DNA of 64,000 nt from WHTX01 sp038255145 (GCA_038255145.1 JBBSLP010000001.1:62001-126000); one strand, 5' to 3'; counted from the first letter of the stretch, positions 48,902-57,790 are shown. Numbers and translations are program-made. Notes: generated by a model from the letters alone, not told the origin.

Positions 48902-50115
48902 GACCTGGGCTCGGTGGCGGGTTCGAAGACGACGGCACCGAGCACGGCGAAGCGGACCACGGCGGTGATGGACCAGGCCACGGCCAGGGCCACCGCCGCG
49001 GTGACCAGGCCCCCGCCCATGAGCGAGGCCAGGGCCAGGGCCACGGTGGACAGGGCCAGGCCGCCCAGGTAGACGGCGGTGGCACCGCCGTAGTGGCGCC
49101 AGCGCCCGGCCGGGCCCCGGGGCCCGAACGTGAAGCGCCGGTTGGCCCAGGTGTTGCCCACGGTGGTGGCGGTCAGGGCCACGACGTCGGCCCCCACATC
49201 GCCGAGCGAGCCCCGCAGGACCAGGAAGACGAGCAGGGACACCGCAGTGGACACGGCGCCGATGACGGCGAAGGAGACCAGGCGCCGACCCATGTCGTCA
49301 GCCAGGGGGGGCCGGGCCGAGGGGCCGAGGTCGACCCGACCGTGGCCCGACCGAAAGCGCCGGGCCACCCGCCACACCCCCTGCAGGTCGGTGCGGGCCG
49401 TGCGGGCGATGTCGACCCGGCTGTCGATGTCGTCCACCCAGTCGACGGGGACCTCGTGGATGCGCAGGCCGTTGTGCTCGGCCAGCAGCAGCAGTTCGGT
49501 GTCGAAGAACCAACCGTCGTCGAGGACCTCGGGCAGCAGCTTGGCGGCCACGTCGGCCCGCATGGCCTTGAAGCCGCACTGGGCGTCGTGGAACCGGTTG
49601 CCGAACGTGGCCCGCAGTATCAGGTTGTAGGCCCGGGAGATGGCCTCGCGCTTCGGCCCCCGTGCCACCGCCGCGCCCGCGGCCAGGCGGGAACCGATGG
49701 CCACGTCGGAGTGGCCCGAGACCAGGGGGGCGACCAGGGGTAGCAGGGCATCGAGCCCGGTGGACAGGTCGACGTCCATGTAGGCCACGACCCGGGCGTC
49801 GCTGGCCGACCACGCCGTGCGCAGGGCCAGGCCCCGCCCCTTGCGGTCGAGGTGCATGGCGTGCACGTGGGGCAACACGGCGGAGAGGGCCTGGGCCTGG
49901 GCCCAGGTGCTGTCGGTCGAGGCGTTGTCGACGATGGTGATGCGCCAGGTGAAGGGGAACGAGGTCGACAGGAAGCGGTGCAGCCGCTCGATGCTGGCGG
50001 CGAGCACGGCCGCCTCGTTGTGGACCGGGACGACCACGTCGACCACGGCGTAGGCGACCGAAGGCGCGGGACCCACACGCTCCGGTTTGGTAGGGGCTTC
50101 GACGCTCATGGGCAC
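48898..50115 (-). CDS. GT2 glycosyltransferase fused to a GtrA domain
   Basis: 405 residues. N-terminal polyprenyl-phosphate hexosyltransferase-type GT2 domain (about 20-260): VDVVVPVHNEAAVLAASIERLHRFL, IVDNASTDSTWAQAQAL, VVAYMDVDLSTGLDALLPLV (DxD-like), RATFGNRFHDAQCGFKAMRADVA and WFFDTELLLLAEHNGLRIHEVPVDWVDDIDSRV. After a basic linker (ARRFRSG) the C-terminal GtrA domain has four helices (RLVSFAVIGAVSTAVSLLVFLVLR, the signature NTWANRRFTFG). Fusion of donor synthesis and flipping of a lipid-linked sugar is the natural reading. The N-terminal residues 1-19 are disordered. Confidence 0.9.
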   Translation of the reverse strand: MPMSVEAPTKPERVGPAPSVAYAVVDVVVPVHNEAAVLAASIERLHRFLSTSFPFTWRITIVDNASTDSTWAQAQALSAVLPHVHAMHLDRKGRGLALRTAWSASDARVVAYMDVDLSTGLDALLPLVAPLVSGHSDVAIGSRLAAGAAVARGPKREAISRAYNLILRATFGNRFHDAQCGFKAMRADVAAKLLPEVLDDGWFFDTELLLLAEHNGLRIHEVPVDWVDDIDSRVDIARTARTDLQGVWRVARRFRSGHGRVDLGPSARPPLADDMGRRLVSFAVIGAVSTAVSLLVFLVLRGSLGDVGADVVALTATTVGNTWANRRFTFGPRGPAGRWRHYGGATAVYLGGLALSTVALALASLMGGGLVTAAVALAVAWSITAVVRFAVLGAVVFEPATEPRS

Positions 50116-50227
50116 GAGCTTCGGCGTCGCCGCTCGTAGCGGCCTCGGAGCAGCATGCGGGTTGGCTGTGAACCGATCGGCCCACGCCCGTGCGTGACAG
50201 GGGCGCCGAGGGTGGCACTCTGGCAGG

Positions 50228-50572
50228 GTGGACGACCGTTACCAGGCCATCGACGTGGTCGTGAAGCGCGACGAGGGCATCACCCTCACCTTCGCCGATG
50301 ATCACGTGGCCCACTTCAGCCTCATGGCCGTACGGCTGGGTTGTCCCTGCGCCACGTGTCGCAACCTGCGGGACCGGGGCGAGGACGTGTGGCCCCAGCC
50401 CGGCAGCCCGGTGCCGTTGCGCATCACCGACGCCCAGATCCATGGCGGCTGGGGCCTGCAGATCACCTGGAACGACGGCCACGCCACCGGCATCTTCCCC
50501 TATGAGGCCCTGCGCCGTTGGTCCGAGGGACGGGCCCCGTTCTCCGCCGATTCCGGCTTCGGCGGCCTCTGA
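50228..50572 (+). CDS. DUF971 domain protein
   Basis: 114 residues, DUF971 fold seen at the N-terminus of gamma-butyrobetaine hydroxylase and in small iron-sulfur-related proteins: DVVVKRDEGITLTFADDHVAHFSLMAVRLGCPCATCRNLRDRGED, then LRITDAQIHGGWGLQITWNDGHATGIFPYEALRRW. The CPCATC motif would hold a metal or be structural. GTG 50228 follows a CACTCT element by six bases. Function unknown; probable nucleic-acid- or cofactor-assembly role in other genomes is unproven. Confidence 0.85.
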   Translation: MDDRYQAIDVVVKRDEGITLTFADDHVAHFSLMAVRLGCPCATCRNLRDRGEDVWPQPGSPVPLRITDAQIHGGWGLQITWNDGHATGIFPYEALRRWSEGRAPFSADSGFGGL

Positions 50573-50604
50573 CCCAGGGGCAGCCGGGAGGGCCCTCCCC
50601 CGGG

Positions 50605-51663
50605 TCAGATCAGGCGGTCGTGGTGGGCCAGGGCCTCGGAGCGGACCTCGTCGACGAAGTCGTTCTCGTCCCAGCCGTGCTCCTCGGCCAACAGCCAGCA
50701 CGCCCGGATGCCCGACAGCAGGTCCTCGAGCCGGTCGAGGGCGGGCCGGGTGGGGTCGAGGGGGGTGAGGGACAGCGCCGTGGAGGCCGGGTCGAAGCCG
50801 GGGGCCTGGCGCACCTCGTCGAGGGCGCTGAGCAGGGCGACGAGGTCGGGCACCTCGCCGTTGGCCACCCGCATGGCCCCCGTCACCAGGTCGACGACCA
50901 CGTCATGGGGGGTCTCGCCCCCCACCAGCCGGGCCAGGACCAGGGTGGGGGTGGTGACGGGCAGGGCCTCGATGTCGTCGGCCTCACGCACGACGTCCAC
51001 GGGATCGACGTCGGCCTGGGGTCCGGCGATGTCGGCTGCGGCCTGGAGCCAGTGGGCGGCGGCGATGGACGCGGCCACGGGATCCACGTCGGTGAACAGC
51101 CGCCCGTTGCCCAGGGGGTCGTCGCGCAGCAGCTCGTCAGCTGCCGCCACCTGCACGGGCGAGGGCACCCCGGCGGTGAGGGACACGGCCTGCGCGCCGC
51201 GACCGCTCAGGTCACCGCGCTCGGCCCCTTCGATGGCGTCGAGCTCGGCGGCCACGTCGTCGAGGACGCACTTGCCGAACACGGGGTCGCCCACGGCCAA
51301 CAGCGCCCGGCCCACCCGGTGGGCGGCCTCCTCGATGGGGGAGCCGGCCTGGAACAGGTAGCCCGACTCGTCGGGGGTGTTGGGGGCGGCCATGGCCTCG
51401 GGCACGAGGGCGAAGGCGGCCCGGTTGACCTGGCGGCGCCAGCCCTCGCTGTCGGGCTCGAGGCTGTCGGCCGCCGTGGCCGGCTGGGTGTAGACGAGCC
51501 ACAACATCTCGCACAGCCAGGTCAACCGCTTGGCCAGGGCGAACACCCGGCCGTCGGCCACACCGGTGGGCACGGTGGACACGACGGCGGCCCGATCGCC
51601 GCCGCCGGTGGGCCACGACACCACGAGATCACGCCGCAGGGGGTCGTAGGCGTAGCGGGACAT
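50605..51663 (-). CDS. Hypothetical protein of 352 residues
   Basis: 352 residues, acidic and Ala/Leu-rich, probably mostly helical, with no membrane segment or signal peptide. N-terminal MSRYAYDPLRRDLVVSWPTGGGDRA and the recurrent WLQAAADIAG, DDIEALPVTTPTLVLARLVGGETPH are ordered-looking but match no family I know. ATG 51663 lies six bases after TAGCCT. Convergent with the DUF971 gene (33 bases between stops). A solenoid or scaffold role is conceivable. Confidence 0.7.
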   Translation of the reverse strand: MSRYAYDPLRRDLVVSWPTGGGDRAAVVSTVPTGVADGRVFALAKRLTWLCEMLWLVYTQPATAADSLEPDSEGWRRQVNRAAFALVPEAMAAPNTPDESGYLFQAGSPIEEAAHRVGRALLAVGDPVFGKCVLDDVAAELDAIEGAERGDLSGRGAQAVSLTAGVPSPVQVAAADELLRDDPLGNGRLFTDVDPVAASIAAAHWLQAAADIAGPQADVDPVDVVREADDIEALPVTTPTLVLARLVGGETPHDVVVDLVTGAMRVANGEVPDLVALLSALDEVRQAPGFDPASTALSLTPLDPTRPALDRLEDLLSGIRACWLLAEEHGWDENDFVDEVRSEALAHHDRLI

Positions 51664-51721
51664 GGGCAGAGGCTAGGAGGGCACCACACCGTGGCCGCGG
51701 CACCCCCCCGACCTGCCCGTA

Positions 51722-52366
51722 TCAGGAGCGGAGCTCGACCACGCCGCACGCGATGCGGTTCCCGGCGTTGCCCGTGTTGGCCGTGGCCGTGAGGGCTTCG
51801 TCGCTGTTGGGCGTGTACTGGTTGGGAGCGTCGCCCACAGGGACGTTGCCGAAGTTGTCCTCGCCGGCGTGGAGGATGACGGCCCGCCCGGCCAGCTCGG
51901 CGGGGTCGAAGCGGTCGGTGCGGAAGCGGGCGGTGGCGCTGCCGTCCTCGAGGACGAGCACGCTGGGCAGGTCGCCCCGGTGGTCGGCGTGGGTCTGCCC
52001 GTCGTCCTTCCAGTGGCCGTCCACCGAGGTGAACCAGGTGTTGGCGGGCTCGGACGGGTCGGCCTCGCAACCCTCGCCGTTCATGGGGTCGTCGTTGGCG
52101 TGGATGTGGAAGCCGTGGAAGGCGTCGAGGGCCACCCCGTCGATGCCGGCCACCGACGCGTCGAGCTTGACCCGCACGTCGGTGTAGCCGTCCCGACCGT
52201 CGAAGGTGACGGTCCCCACCTGTGCTCCTGTGGGGTCGACCAGTTCGGCCTTGGCCTCGTAGCCCCCGGCCCCCGCCGGTCCCGCGGCCAGGAGGCCGAA
52301 GCCCCCGATGGCCACCGTGCTCCCGGCCAGGGCCACGATCCCCGCCACCAGTGCCTTGTTGCGCAT
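51722..52366 (-). CDS. sodC: Exported Cu,Zn superoxide dismutase
   Basis: 214 residues. Signal peptide (MRNKALVAGIVALAGSTVAIGGFGLLAAGPAGA) directs export; a lipobox is absent. Metal ligands: GFHIHAND (two Cu His), GHWKDDGQTHADHRGDLP (bridging His and zinc ligands) and VILHAGEDNFGN (Cu His). Cys in GEGCEADP and IACGVV would form the structural disulfide. Converts superoxide to peroxide outside the cell. ATG 52366 has GGGAGG six bases upstream. No partner genes; upstream region is shared with the divergent amidohydrolase. Confidence 0.9.
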   Translation of the reverse strand: MRNKALVAGIVALAGSTVAIGGFGLLAAGPAGAGGYEAKAELVDPTGAQVGTVTFDGRDGYTDVRVKLDASVAGIDGVALDAFHGFHIHANDDPMNGEGCEADPSEPANTWFTSVDGHWKDDGQTHADHRGDLPSVLVLEDGSATARFRTDRFDPAELAGRAVILHAGEDNFGNVPVGDAPNQYTPNSDEALTATANTGNAGNRIACGVVELRS

Positions 52367-52502
52367 GTCGTCCTCCCGTTCGGACGGTCCGCCGCTACGG
52401 ACAGTGGATCGTCGGATACCCATGACGTGTCGTGCATCACACCAAGGGGTGGAGGCGCGGCGCCCGTCAGGCGGTCGGGGCGCAGCGGTAGGGTCCGGCC
52501 CG

Positions 52503-53513
52503 ATGACCACCGGTACCGAACCCCAGGGCTCCGAGGCCGTGCTCGAGCCCGACCTGCCCATCTGCGACGCCCACCACCACCTGTGGGAGGACCGGGGCCA
52601 CACCGGCTCGGCGTACCCCCTCGAGGCCCTGCTGGCCGACACCAGCCGGGGCCACAACGTGGTGCGCACCGTGTTCGTCGAGTGCCACACCGCCTACCGC
52701 ACCGACGGCCCCGAGCACCTGCGCCCGGTGGGTGAGACCGAGTACGTGGCCGCCGCCGCCCAGGCCAGCGCCGAACGAGCGGCGACCACCGGGGGCTCGG
52801 AGATCGCCGGCATCGTGGCCCATGCCGACCTGACCCTGGGCGACGCCGTGGAAGAGGTGCTGGTGGCCCACGACACGGCCGGCGGGGGCCGGTTCCGGGG
52901 CATCCGCTACACCACCGCCTTCGACGAGCACCCCATGAACAACGGGGCGGCCCGGGGCGGGATCATGGCCGAGGACGACTTCCGCCGGGGTGTGCGCAAG
53001 CTGGGAGAGCTGGGCCTGTCCTACGACGTGTTCTGCTTCCACCCCCAGCTCCCCGAGCTGGTGGACCTGGCCCGGGCCTGCCCCGACGTCACCATCGTGG
53101 CCAACCACCTGGGCGTGCCCATCGCCGGGGGGCCCTACCGGGGCCGGGCCGACGAGGTGCGGACCTTCTGGCAGACCCACATGGCCGAGCTGGCCACGTG
53201 CGACAACGTGGTGCTGAAGGTCGGTGGGCTGACCCGGCCCCTGTCCGGTGACCGTTGGGACAAGCGGGGTACCCCGGCCACCTCGGAAGAGATCGTGGGG
53301 GCGTGGGGTGAGGAGATGCGCTTCGCCATCGACAACTTCGGACCGTCGCGCTGCATGTTCGAGTCGAACTTCCCCGTCGATGCCAGCTGCTTCGGCTACG
53401 TGGAGGTGTGGAACGCCTTCAAGCTCGTCGCTGCCGGCCACACCGCGGCCGAGAAGCGCGACCTGTTCCACGACACCGCGGCCCGGGCCTACCGCCTCCC
53501 CACCTTCGGCTGA
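52503..53513 (+). CDS. Amidohydrolase family (TIM-barrel) hydrolase
   Basis: 336 residues, amidohydrolase_2 type: metal motif LPICDAHHHLWED (HxH-like), VFVECHTAYR, VCFHPQ-type segment (SYDVFCFHPQLPELVDLA), ANHLGVPIAGGP, FGPSRCMFESNFPVDA and a C-terminal helix (FHDTAARAYRL). The group includes lactonases, decarboxylases (ACMSD-like) and 2-pyrone-4,6-dicarboxylate hydrolase. The substrate could be an aromatic ring-cleavage lactone given the neighbours, as an inference. ATG 52503 is eight bases after TAGGGT. Divergent from sodC. Confidence 0.85.
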   Translation: MTTGTEPQGSEAVLEPDLPICDAHHHLWEDRGHTGSAYPLEALLADTSRGHNVVRTVFVECHTAYRTDGPEHLRPVGETEYVAAAAQASAERAATTGGSEIAGIVAHADLTLGDAVEEVLVAHDTAGGGRFRGIRYTTAFDEHPMNNGAARGGIMAEDDFRRGVRKLGELGLSYDVFCFHPQLPELVDLARACPDVTIVANHLGVPIAGGPYRGRADEVRTFWQTHMAELATCDNVVLKVGGLTRPLSGDRWDKRGTPATSEEIVGAWGEEMRFAIDNFGPSRCMFESNFPVDASCFGYVEVWNAFKLVAAGHTAAEKRDLFHDTAARAYRLPTFG

Positions 53514-53604
53514 GGGAGCTGCCCCCTCACACCAGCGGACGGGACGCCGACGACCACTGTCTGTGATCGGGAAGCCCGGCTGGGGCGGGGCCGTTGGTCA
53601 GGGC

Positions 53605-53871
53605 ATGGACGACGAGCTGCCCATCGGGGCGGTGGCAACCCGCTCCGGCCTGGCCGTGTCGGCCCTGCGCTTCTACGAGCAGCGCCACCTGTCCGAGTCG
53701 TGGCGGCCCCGGATCGATGCCCGCATCGTGCTGCTGGAGAAGCTGCGGGACCGCCTCGACCGCTGCATCGGCTGTAGTTGCCTGTCGCTGCAGACGTGCT
53801 CCCTGGCCAACCCCCAGGACCGGGCCGCGGCCTTCGGTCCCGGGGCCGTCATGTTCGCCGACGGTCGGTAG
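53605..53871 (+). CDS. SoxR-like regulator with internal deletion
   Basis: 88 residues. The start (ELPIGAVATRSGLAVSALRFYE) is the first half of a MerR DNA-binding domain and the end (SWRPRIDARIVLLEKLRDRLDRCIGCSCLSLQTC) is the SoxR C-terminus with its four-Cys [2Fe-2S] motif CIGCSC-x5-C. The join FYEQRHLSESWRPR skips about 55-60 residues, including the second half of the winged helix and the first part of the dimer helix, with the frame kept. Full SoxR is about 150 residues, so DNA binding should be lost although a cluster could still form. ATG 53605, no good ribosome site. Confidence 0.75.
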   Translation: MDDELPIGAVATRSGLAVSALRFYEQRHLSESWRPRIDARIVLLEKLRDRLDRCIGCSCLSLQTCSLANPQDRAAAFGPGAVMFADGR

Positions 53872-53906
53872 CGCACCCGCTTGCCCCCGGTGAGATGGTG
53901 GGATCC

Positions 53907-54812
53907 ATGGCCACCACAGCCCCTTCGCTGATGCCGGCGGCGTTCCTGGGCCACGGCAGCCCCATGAACGCCGTGGAGCACAACCGCCACACCGAGGCGT
54001 GGCGGGCGTTCGGGGCGTCGGTGCCCCGGCCCCGGGCCATCCTCGTGGTGTCGGCCCACTGGTACATCGGTGCCACCGCGGTGACGGCCATGACCCGGCC
54101 GCGGACCATCCACGACTTCTACGGCTTCCCCGAGGACCTGTTCGCCCTCGAGTACCCGGCGCCGGGCCTGCCCGAGGTGGCCGACGAGGTGGCCGAGGTG
54201 GTCAAGCCCACCTGGGTGGGCCAGGACCACGACAGCTGGGGCCTGGACCACGGGACGTGGTCGGTGCTGGTGCACGCCTTCCCCGCGGCCGACATCCCCG
54301 TGGTGCAGCTGTCCATCAACGCCACCCAGCCCCTCGAGTACCACGTCGACCTGGGGGCCAAGCTGGCGCCGCTGCGGGAGTCGGGCGTGCTGGTGGTGGG
54401 CAGCGGCAACGTCGTCCACAACCTGCGGCGGGTGAACTTCGCCCAGCCCACGGCCGGTTTCGACTGGGCCCACCGCTTCGACGACTCGGCCCGGGCGCTG
54501 ATGACCGAGGCGCCCGGCGACATCGCCCGGCTCCAGGAGCACCCCGACTTCGACGACGCCGTGCCCACGGCCGACCACTTCATCCCCCTGCTCTACCTGG
54601 CCGGCCTGGCCGGGACCGCGGGACGGCCGGCCCAGACCCTCATCGACGGCTACGCCTACGGATCGCTGTCCATGACCTGCTTCACCCTCGACCTGGACCC
54701 GAGCCCGTCCGTGCTCGCGCCTGCGGCGGCTGCAGCCACCGGCGCCGCCGAGGAGGAGCCAGCCCCCCTCCCCGATCCCGCCGTCACCCCACCCGAGGAC
54801 ACCAACCTCTAG
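53907..54812 (+). CDS. DODA-type extradiol aromatic ring-opening dioxygenase
   Basis: 301 residues. Class III extradiol dioxygenase of the YgiD/DODA group: AFLGHGSPMNAVEHNRHTEAWRAFG (metal-binding His), ILVVSAHWYI (second His), GLDHGTWSVLVHAFPAADIPVVQLSINATQP, GVLVVGSGNVVHNLRRV, then ADHFIPLLYLAGLAG. The C-terminal 30 residues are Ala/Pro/Glu-rich and disordered. It opens catechol-type rings (4,5-DOPA in the reference). ATG 53907 is chosen with GGTGGG upstream; ATG 53895 is the alternative. Confidence 0.88.
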   Translation: MATTAPSLMPAAFLGHGSPMNAVEHNRHTEAWRAFGASVPRPRAILVVSAHWYIGATAVTAMTRPRTIHDFYGFPEDLFALEYPAPGLPEVADEVAEVVKPTWVGQDHDSWGLDHGTWSVLVHAFPAADIPVVQLSINATQPLEYHVDLGAKLAPLRESGVLVVGSGNVVHNLRRVNFAQPTAGFDWAHRFDDSARALMTEAPGDIARLQEHPDFDDAVPTADHFIPLLYLAGLAGTAGRPAQTLIDGYAYGSLSMTCFTLDLDPSPSVLAPAAAAATGAAEEEPAPLPDPAVTPPEDTNL

Positions 54813-55275
54813 GCCGCTGGCGGTGGCGGTTCGCCCGGGCTGGGCCTACCGGTGCGGCCGCCGGGCCCAGGACTGTGCTTGCGGTCACCAGCCCACCGGC
54901 CGGACGACCAGACATCGTCAGCCGGCCCGTTCGGCCGAATCGATGTCGATTCGGCGCACCGCTGCCCCCGGTTCGGGCGGCGCCCGCTCCCGCCGTCAGG
55001 CGCCGGCGCGCCCAGAAGCCCGTGGTAGCAGCGTCAGAGGCGCCCTCGACCCGGCCAGATCGACCACGGCCGTTCTCGGCACGATCCGGCCCGCCGGTAC
55101 AGGCCGGCGTTGAACCGGACGCAGGCGCGTACCGCAGGCGTAGGTGGATGCGTTCAGTTGACGACCACGGACACACGGGAAGCGACACCCGGATGCCACC
55201 GCCGTCGCGGCCGGCGGCCATGTTGCGACAGCCGGCCGGCGGCCAAGGTCGCGCCGAGAACGGACCGAAGGCTTC
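54813..55275. other. Non-coding scar region without a recognisable gene
   Basis: 463 bases between the dioxygenase and the truncated ABC gene. No protein in any frame resembles a known family. It contains a perfect 10-bp inverted repeat GCCGAATCGA-TG-TCGATTCGGC (54934-54955), a direct repeat of about 13 bases around GGCCGGCGGCCA (near 55210 and 55235), and an inverted pair CCGTTCTCGGC / GCCGAGAACGG about 180 bases apart (near 55070 and 55253). Probably the footprint of a deletion or rearrangement that removed the rest of the ABC transporter gene. Confidence 0.5.
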
Positions 55276-55743
55276 AAGGTCGGCCTTGGCCACCAGGGCG
55301 TTGGCGAAGCGCACGCGCTGGGCCTGGCCGCCCGACAACTTGTGGGTGCGCTGGCCGGCAAAGGCATCGGCCCCGGTCAGCCATACCACCTCGTCGACGT
55401 CGAGGGGGTTCGGGTAGAGCGAGGCCACCAGGGCCACGAGCTCGCGCACATCGAGGTCGCGGATGAGCTGACCGGTCTGCAACATGCCCGCCACCAGGCC
55501 CCGGGCCACGGCCTGGGCCGGTTCCAGACCGAAGACGGAGACCTGGCCGTGGTCGGGACGACCCAGGCCGAGGATCAGGTCGATGGTGGTGGACTTGCCG
55601 GCCCCGTTCGGTCCCAGCAGGGCCACGGTCTCGCCGGGGACGATGTCGAGGTCGACGCCGCGCACGGCGTGCACCGGCCCGAAGGACCTGTGCAGGCACC
55701 GCAGGGCGACACCCCCCGGCGCAGGTGCGGTGGTGTTGGTCAT
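55276..55743 (-). pseudogene. ABC transporter ATPase, 3' half deleted
   Basis: From ATG 55743 the first 156 residues are a normal drug-export-type ABC ATPase: Walker A GPNGAGKST (44-52), the Q loop (QTGQLIRDLDV) and signature LSGGQ (136-140) followed by QRVRFANALVAKADL. At the point where Walker B (LxLDEP) should begin, similarity stops (EAFGPFSARPW) and the frame continues as Arg/Gly/Ser-rich sequence of no family to 54784. Without Walker B, the D-loop and the switch His, it cannot hydrolyse ATP. A permease partner is absent nearby. Confidence 0.85.
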
Positions 55744-55864
55744 GGCTCCACCCTGCGCCGAGCGCGGCGGCGCTGGTTGTGGCGCCCGTCCACGAGTTCC
55801 CCGTGACATCTGTCAGGGGTCCCCCACCGCAGGCCGGCGACGGTCGGACGGCCAGACTGGGGCC

Positions 55865-56818
55865 ATGAGCGACGGGCAGACGACGAGCGATCAGGACCCC
55901 CGTGGGCTGGGGGCCAACGCCGAGCGCTTCTCCGGGTTCGCCGACCTCTACGACGCGGTGCGCCCCGACCCTCCCGACGAGCTGGCGCAGATGTTGGCCG
56001 ACTACGCCGGCGGCTCGATCGACCGGCCGATCGGGACCGTGGTCGACCTGGGCAGCGGCACGGGGCTGTCCAGCCGGTGGGCGGAAGGGTGGGCGCCCGA
56101 GGTCATCGGCGTGGAGCCCAACGCCGACATGCGCCGGGTGGCCACCGGTCGGGCTGGTCCCGGGGCCCGTTTCGTCGAGGGCTGGGCCCACCGGTCCGGC
56201 CTGCCCCCGGGGTGTGCCGACGTGGTGCTGGCCGTGCAGGCCATGCACTGGATGGAGCCGGTGTCGACCCTGGCCGAGGTGGCCCGACTGCTGCGGCCCG
56301 GTGGCGTGTTCGCCGCCATCGACTGCGACTGGCCACCCAGCGTGGGCGACGCCCGGGCCGAGCGGGCGTGGTCCGACTGCCGCACCGTCATCCGGGTGCA
56401 CGAGCGCCGCCGGGCCGCGGGCCTGGCGGGTTCCCAGCTGGCCGCCCCGGTGACGGCGGACGAGGTGGCTGCGGCCACGGCCACGGGCGGCGACCCCCAC
56501 CGCCACGCCGGCCAGGACCAGCCCTGGGGGGTGCGCAGCTGGCCCAAGGACGGCCACCTGGCCCGGTTGCGGGCGTCGGGCCACTTCGCGTGGTGCACCG
56601 AGGTGGCCCTGGGGCGGCTCGACGAGGCCGGTGTCGACCGCTTCGTCGACCTGCTGCGCAGCCAGGGCGACTACCAGACCCTGCGCCAGCTCGGCCTCGG
56701 CGACGACCAGCTCGGCGTCACCGCCTTCGCCGCCGAGTGTGCCCGCGCCTTCGGCGGCCGACCGCGCCGATGGGTCTTCAGCTACCGGGCCCGGATCGGG
56801 GTCACGGCCCCGGCGTGA
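55865..56818 (+). CDS. Class I SAM-dependent methyltransferase
   Basis: 317 residues. N-terminal lid FSGFADLYDAVRPDPPDELAQMLADYAGG, SAM motif I VVDLGSGTGLSSRWAEG, EVIGVEPNADMRRVA, GWAHRSGLPPGCADVVLAVQAMHWM and LLRPGGVFAAIDCD. The AMHW segment is usual in ubiE/trans-aconitate-type methyltransferases. C-terminal helices are Arg/Glu-rich. ATG 55865 lies six bases after CAGACT and has no ribosome site. Substrate unknown. Confidence 0.88.
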   Translation: MSDGQTTSDQDPRGLGANAERFSGFADLYDAVRPDPPDELAQMLADYAGGSIDRPIGTVVDLGSGTGLSSRWAEGWAPEVIGVEPNADMRRVATGRAGPGARFVEGWAHRSGLPPGCADVVLAVQAMHWMEPVSTLAEVARLLRPGGVFAAIDCDWPPSVGDARAERAWSDCRTVIRVHERRRAAGLAGSQLAAPVTADEVAAATATGGDPHRHAGQDQPWGVRSWPKDGHLARLRASGHFAWCTEVALGRLDEAGVDRFVDLLRSQGDYQTLRQLGLGDDQLGVTAFAAECARAFGGRPRRWVFSYRARIGVTAPA

Positions 56819-56976
56819 CGGGTGGCGGCACGGGTCCATCCATGACGCCGACTGGCGTTGTAAGTTCCAGCGATGTCATTCGTCACCTGTCCTTCTGTTG
56901 CTACAGGCACGGGGGCGACGAACAGCAGACAGGGTCCTGACCGTGGCCGCGTCGTGATGGTGGGAGCGAGGGCGAC

Positions 56977-57750
56977 ATGACCTCCTCGGTGCAGAAACGT
57001 CCCGTCCGTGTCGTACGCCGTGACTGGTGGCGGGCGCCGACGTTGTTGCTGGCCGTGTGGATCGTCATCACCGTGGGCGGCACCCGGTTGGTCAGTGGTG
57101 GCCACGAGAACCTCGATGTGGTGACCAGGGAGCGCTTCCTGTGGCCGTCGTTGCTCGCGGCCGTGGTCGTCACCGTGGCGGTGGTGCTGTTCGGTTGGCG
57201 TCGTGAGGTCGGGCTGCGCCGCCCCGGCCGGGGCCGTTCCTACCTGCCCGCCCTGGCCGCCGTCGGCGCCTTGGCCCTGGTGGTGCTGGGTGTCACCGCG
57301 GCCGGGTTCAGCGACGCCAGCGTCGTCCTGCTGGTCAACGTCTTCATCGTCGCCTTCAGTGAAGAGCTGATGTTCCGTGGTGTCGTCTTCCGGGCCGCAT
57401 CGAAGCGCTATGGCACGTGGTTGGCCATCCCCATCTCGGCCGCGGTGTTCGGCGCCGTGCACCTGTTCGAGGTGTTCATCACGGGCAACGTGGGCGGGAG
57501 CGTCGTCCAGGCGGTGCTCGCCACCATGGCTGGCCTCTGGTATGCGGCGCTGCGGGCCCGAGGCGGTTCGGTGATCCCTCTGGTCATCATCCACGCCCTG
57601 TTGGCGTTCTCCATCGGCGCCGGCGCCGGGGCCGGCATCGAGTTCCTGGCCGTGCTCGTCGACCTGGCCCTGCTGGGCTACGGCGCCGTGCTGTGGTCGA
57701 TGCTGCCCCGGCCCACGGTGCGTTCGCGGGCCCGTCCGGCGACCGCCTGA
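56977..57750 (+). CDS. CPBP-family intramembrane metalloprotease
   Basis: 257 residues, about eight membrane segments. CPBP (CAAX protease/bacteriocin-processing) motifs: E129-E130 and R134 (FIVAFSEELMFRGVVFRA), H near 164 (AVFGAVHLFEVF) and H near 209 (PLVIIHALLAF). They form the intramembrane glutamate/histidine active site. Roles range from prenyl-protein processing to peptide maturation, not determinable here. GAGCGAGGG upstream of ATG 56977. In the 157 bases before it, CTGTC...CTGTT can pair with AACAG...GACAG, an optional leader hairpin. Confidence 0.88.
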   Translation: MTSSVQKRPVRVVRRDWWRAPTLLLAVWIVITVGGTRLVSGGHENLDVVTRERFLWPSLLAAVVVTVAVVLFGWRREVGLRRPGRGRSYLPALAAVGALALVVLGVTAAGFSDASVVLLVNVFIVAFSEELMFRGVVFRAASKRYGTWLAIPISAAVFGAVHLFEVFITGNVGGSVVQAVLATMAGLWYAALRARGGSVIPLVIIHALLAFSIGAGAGAGIEFLAVLVDLALLGYGAVLWSMLPRPTVRSRARPATA

Positions 57751-57790
57751 TCGACCGACCGGACCGCACCAGGCCCGAATGGTTGCGGAG

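Noticed and set aside
56819..56976. Riboswitch upstream of the CPBP gene
   Set aside because: A modest CTGTC/GACAG pairing exists but does not match any riboswitch class I know.
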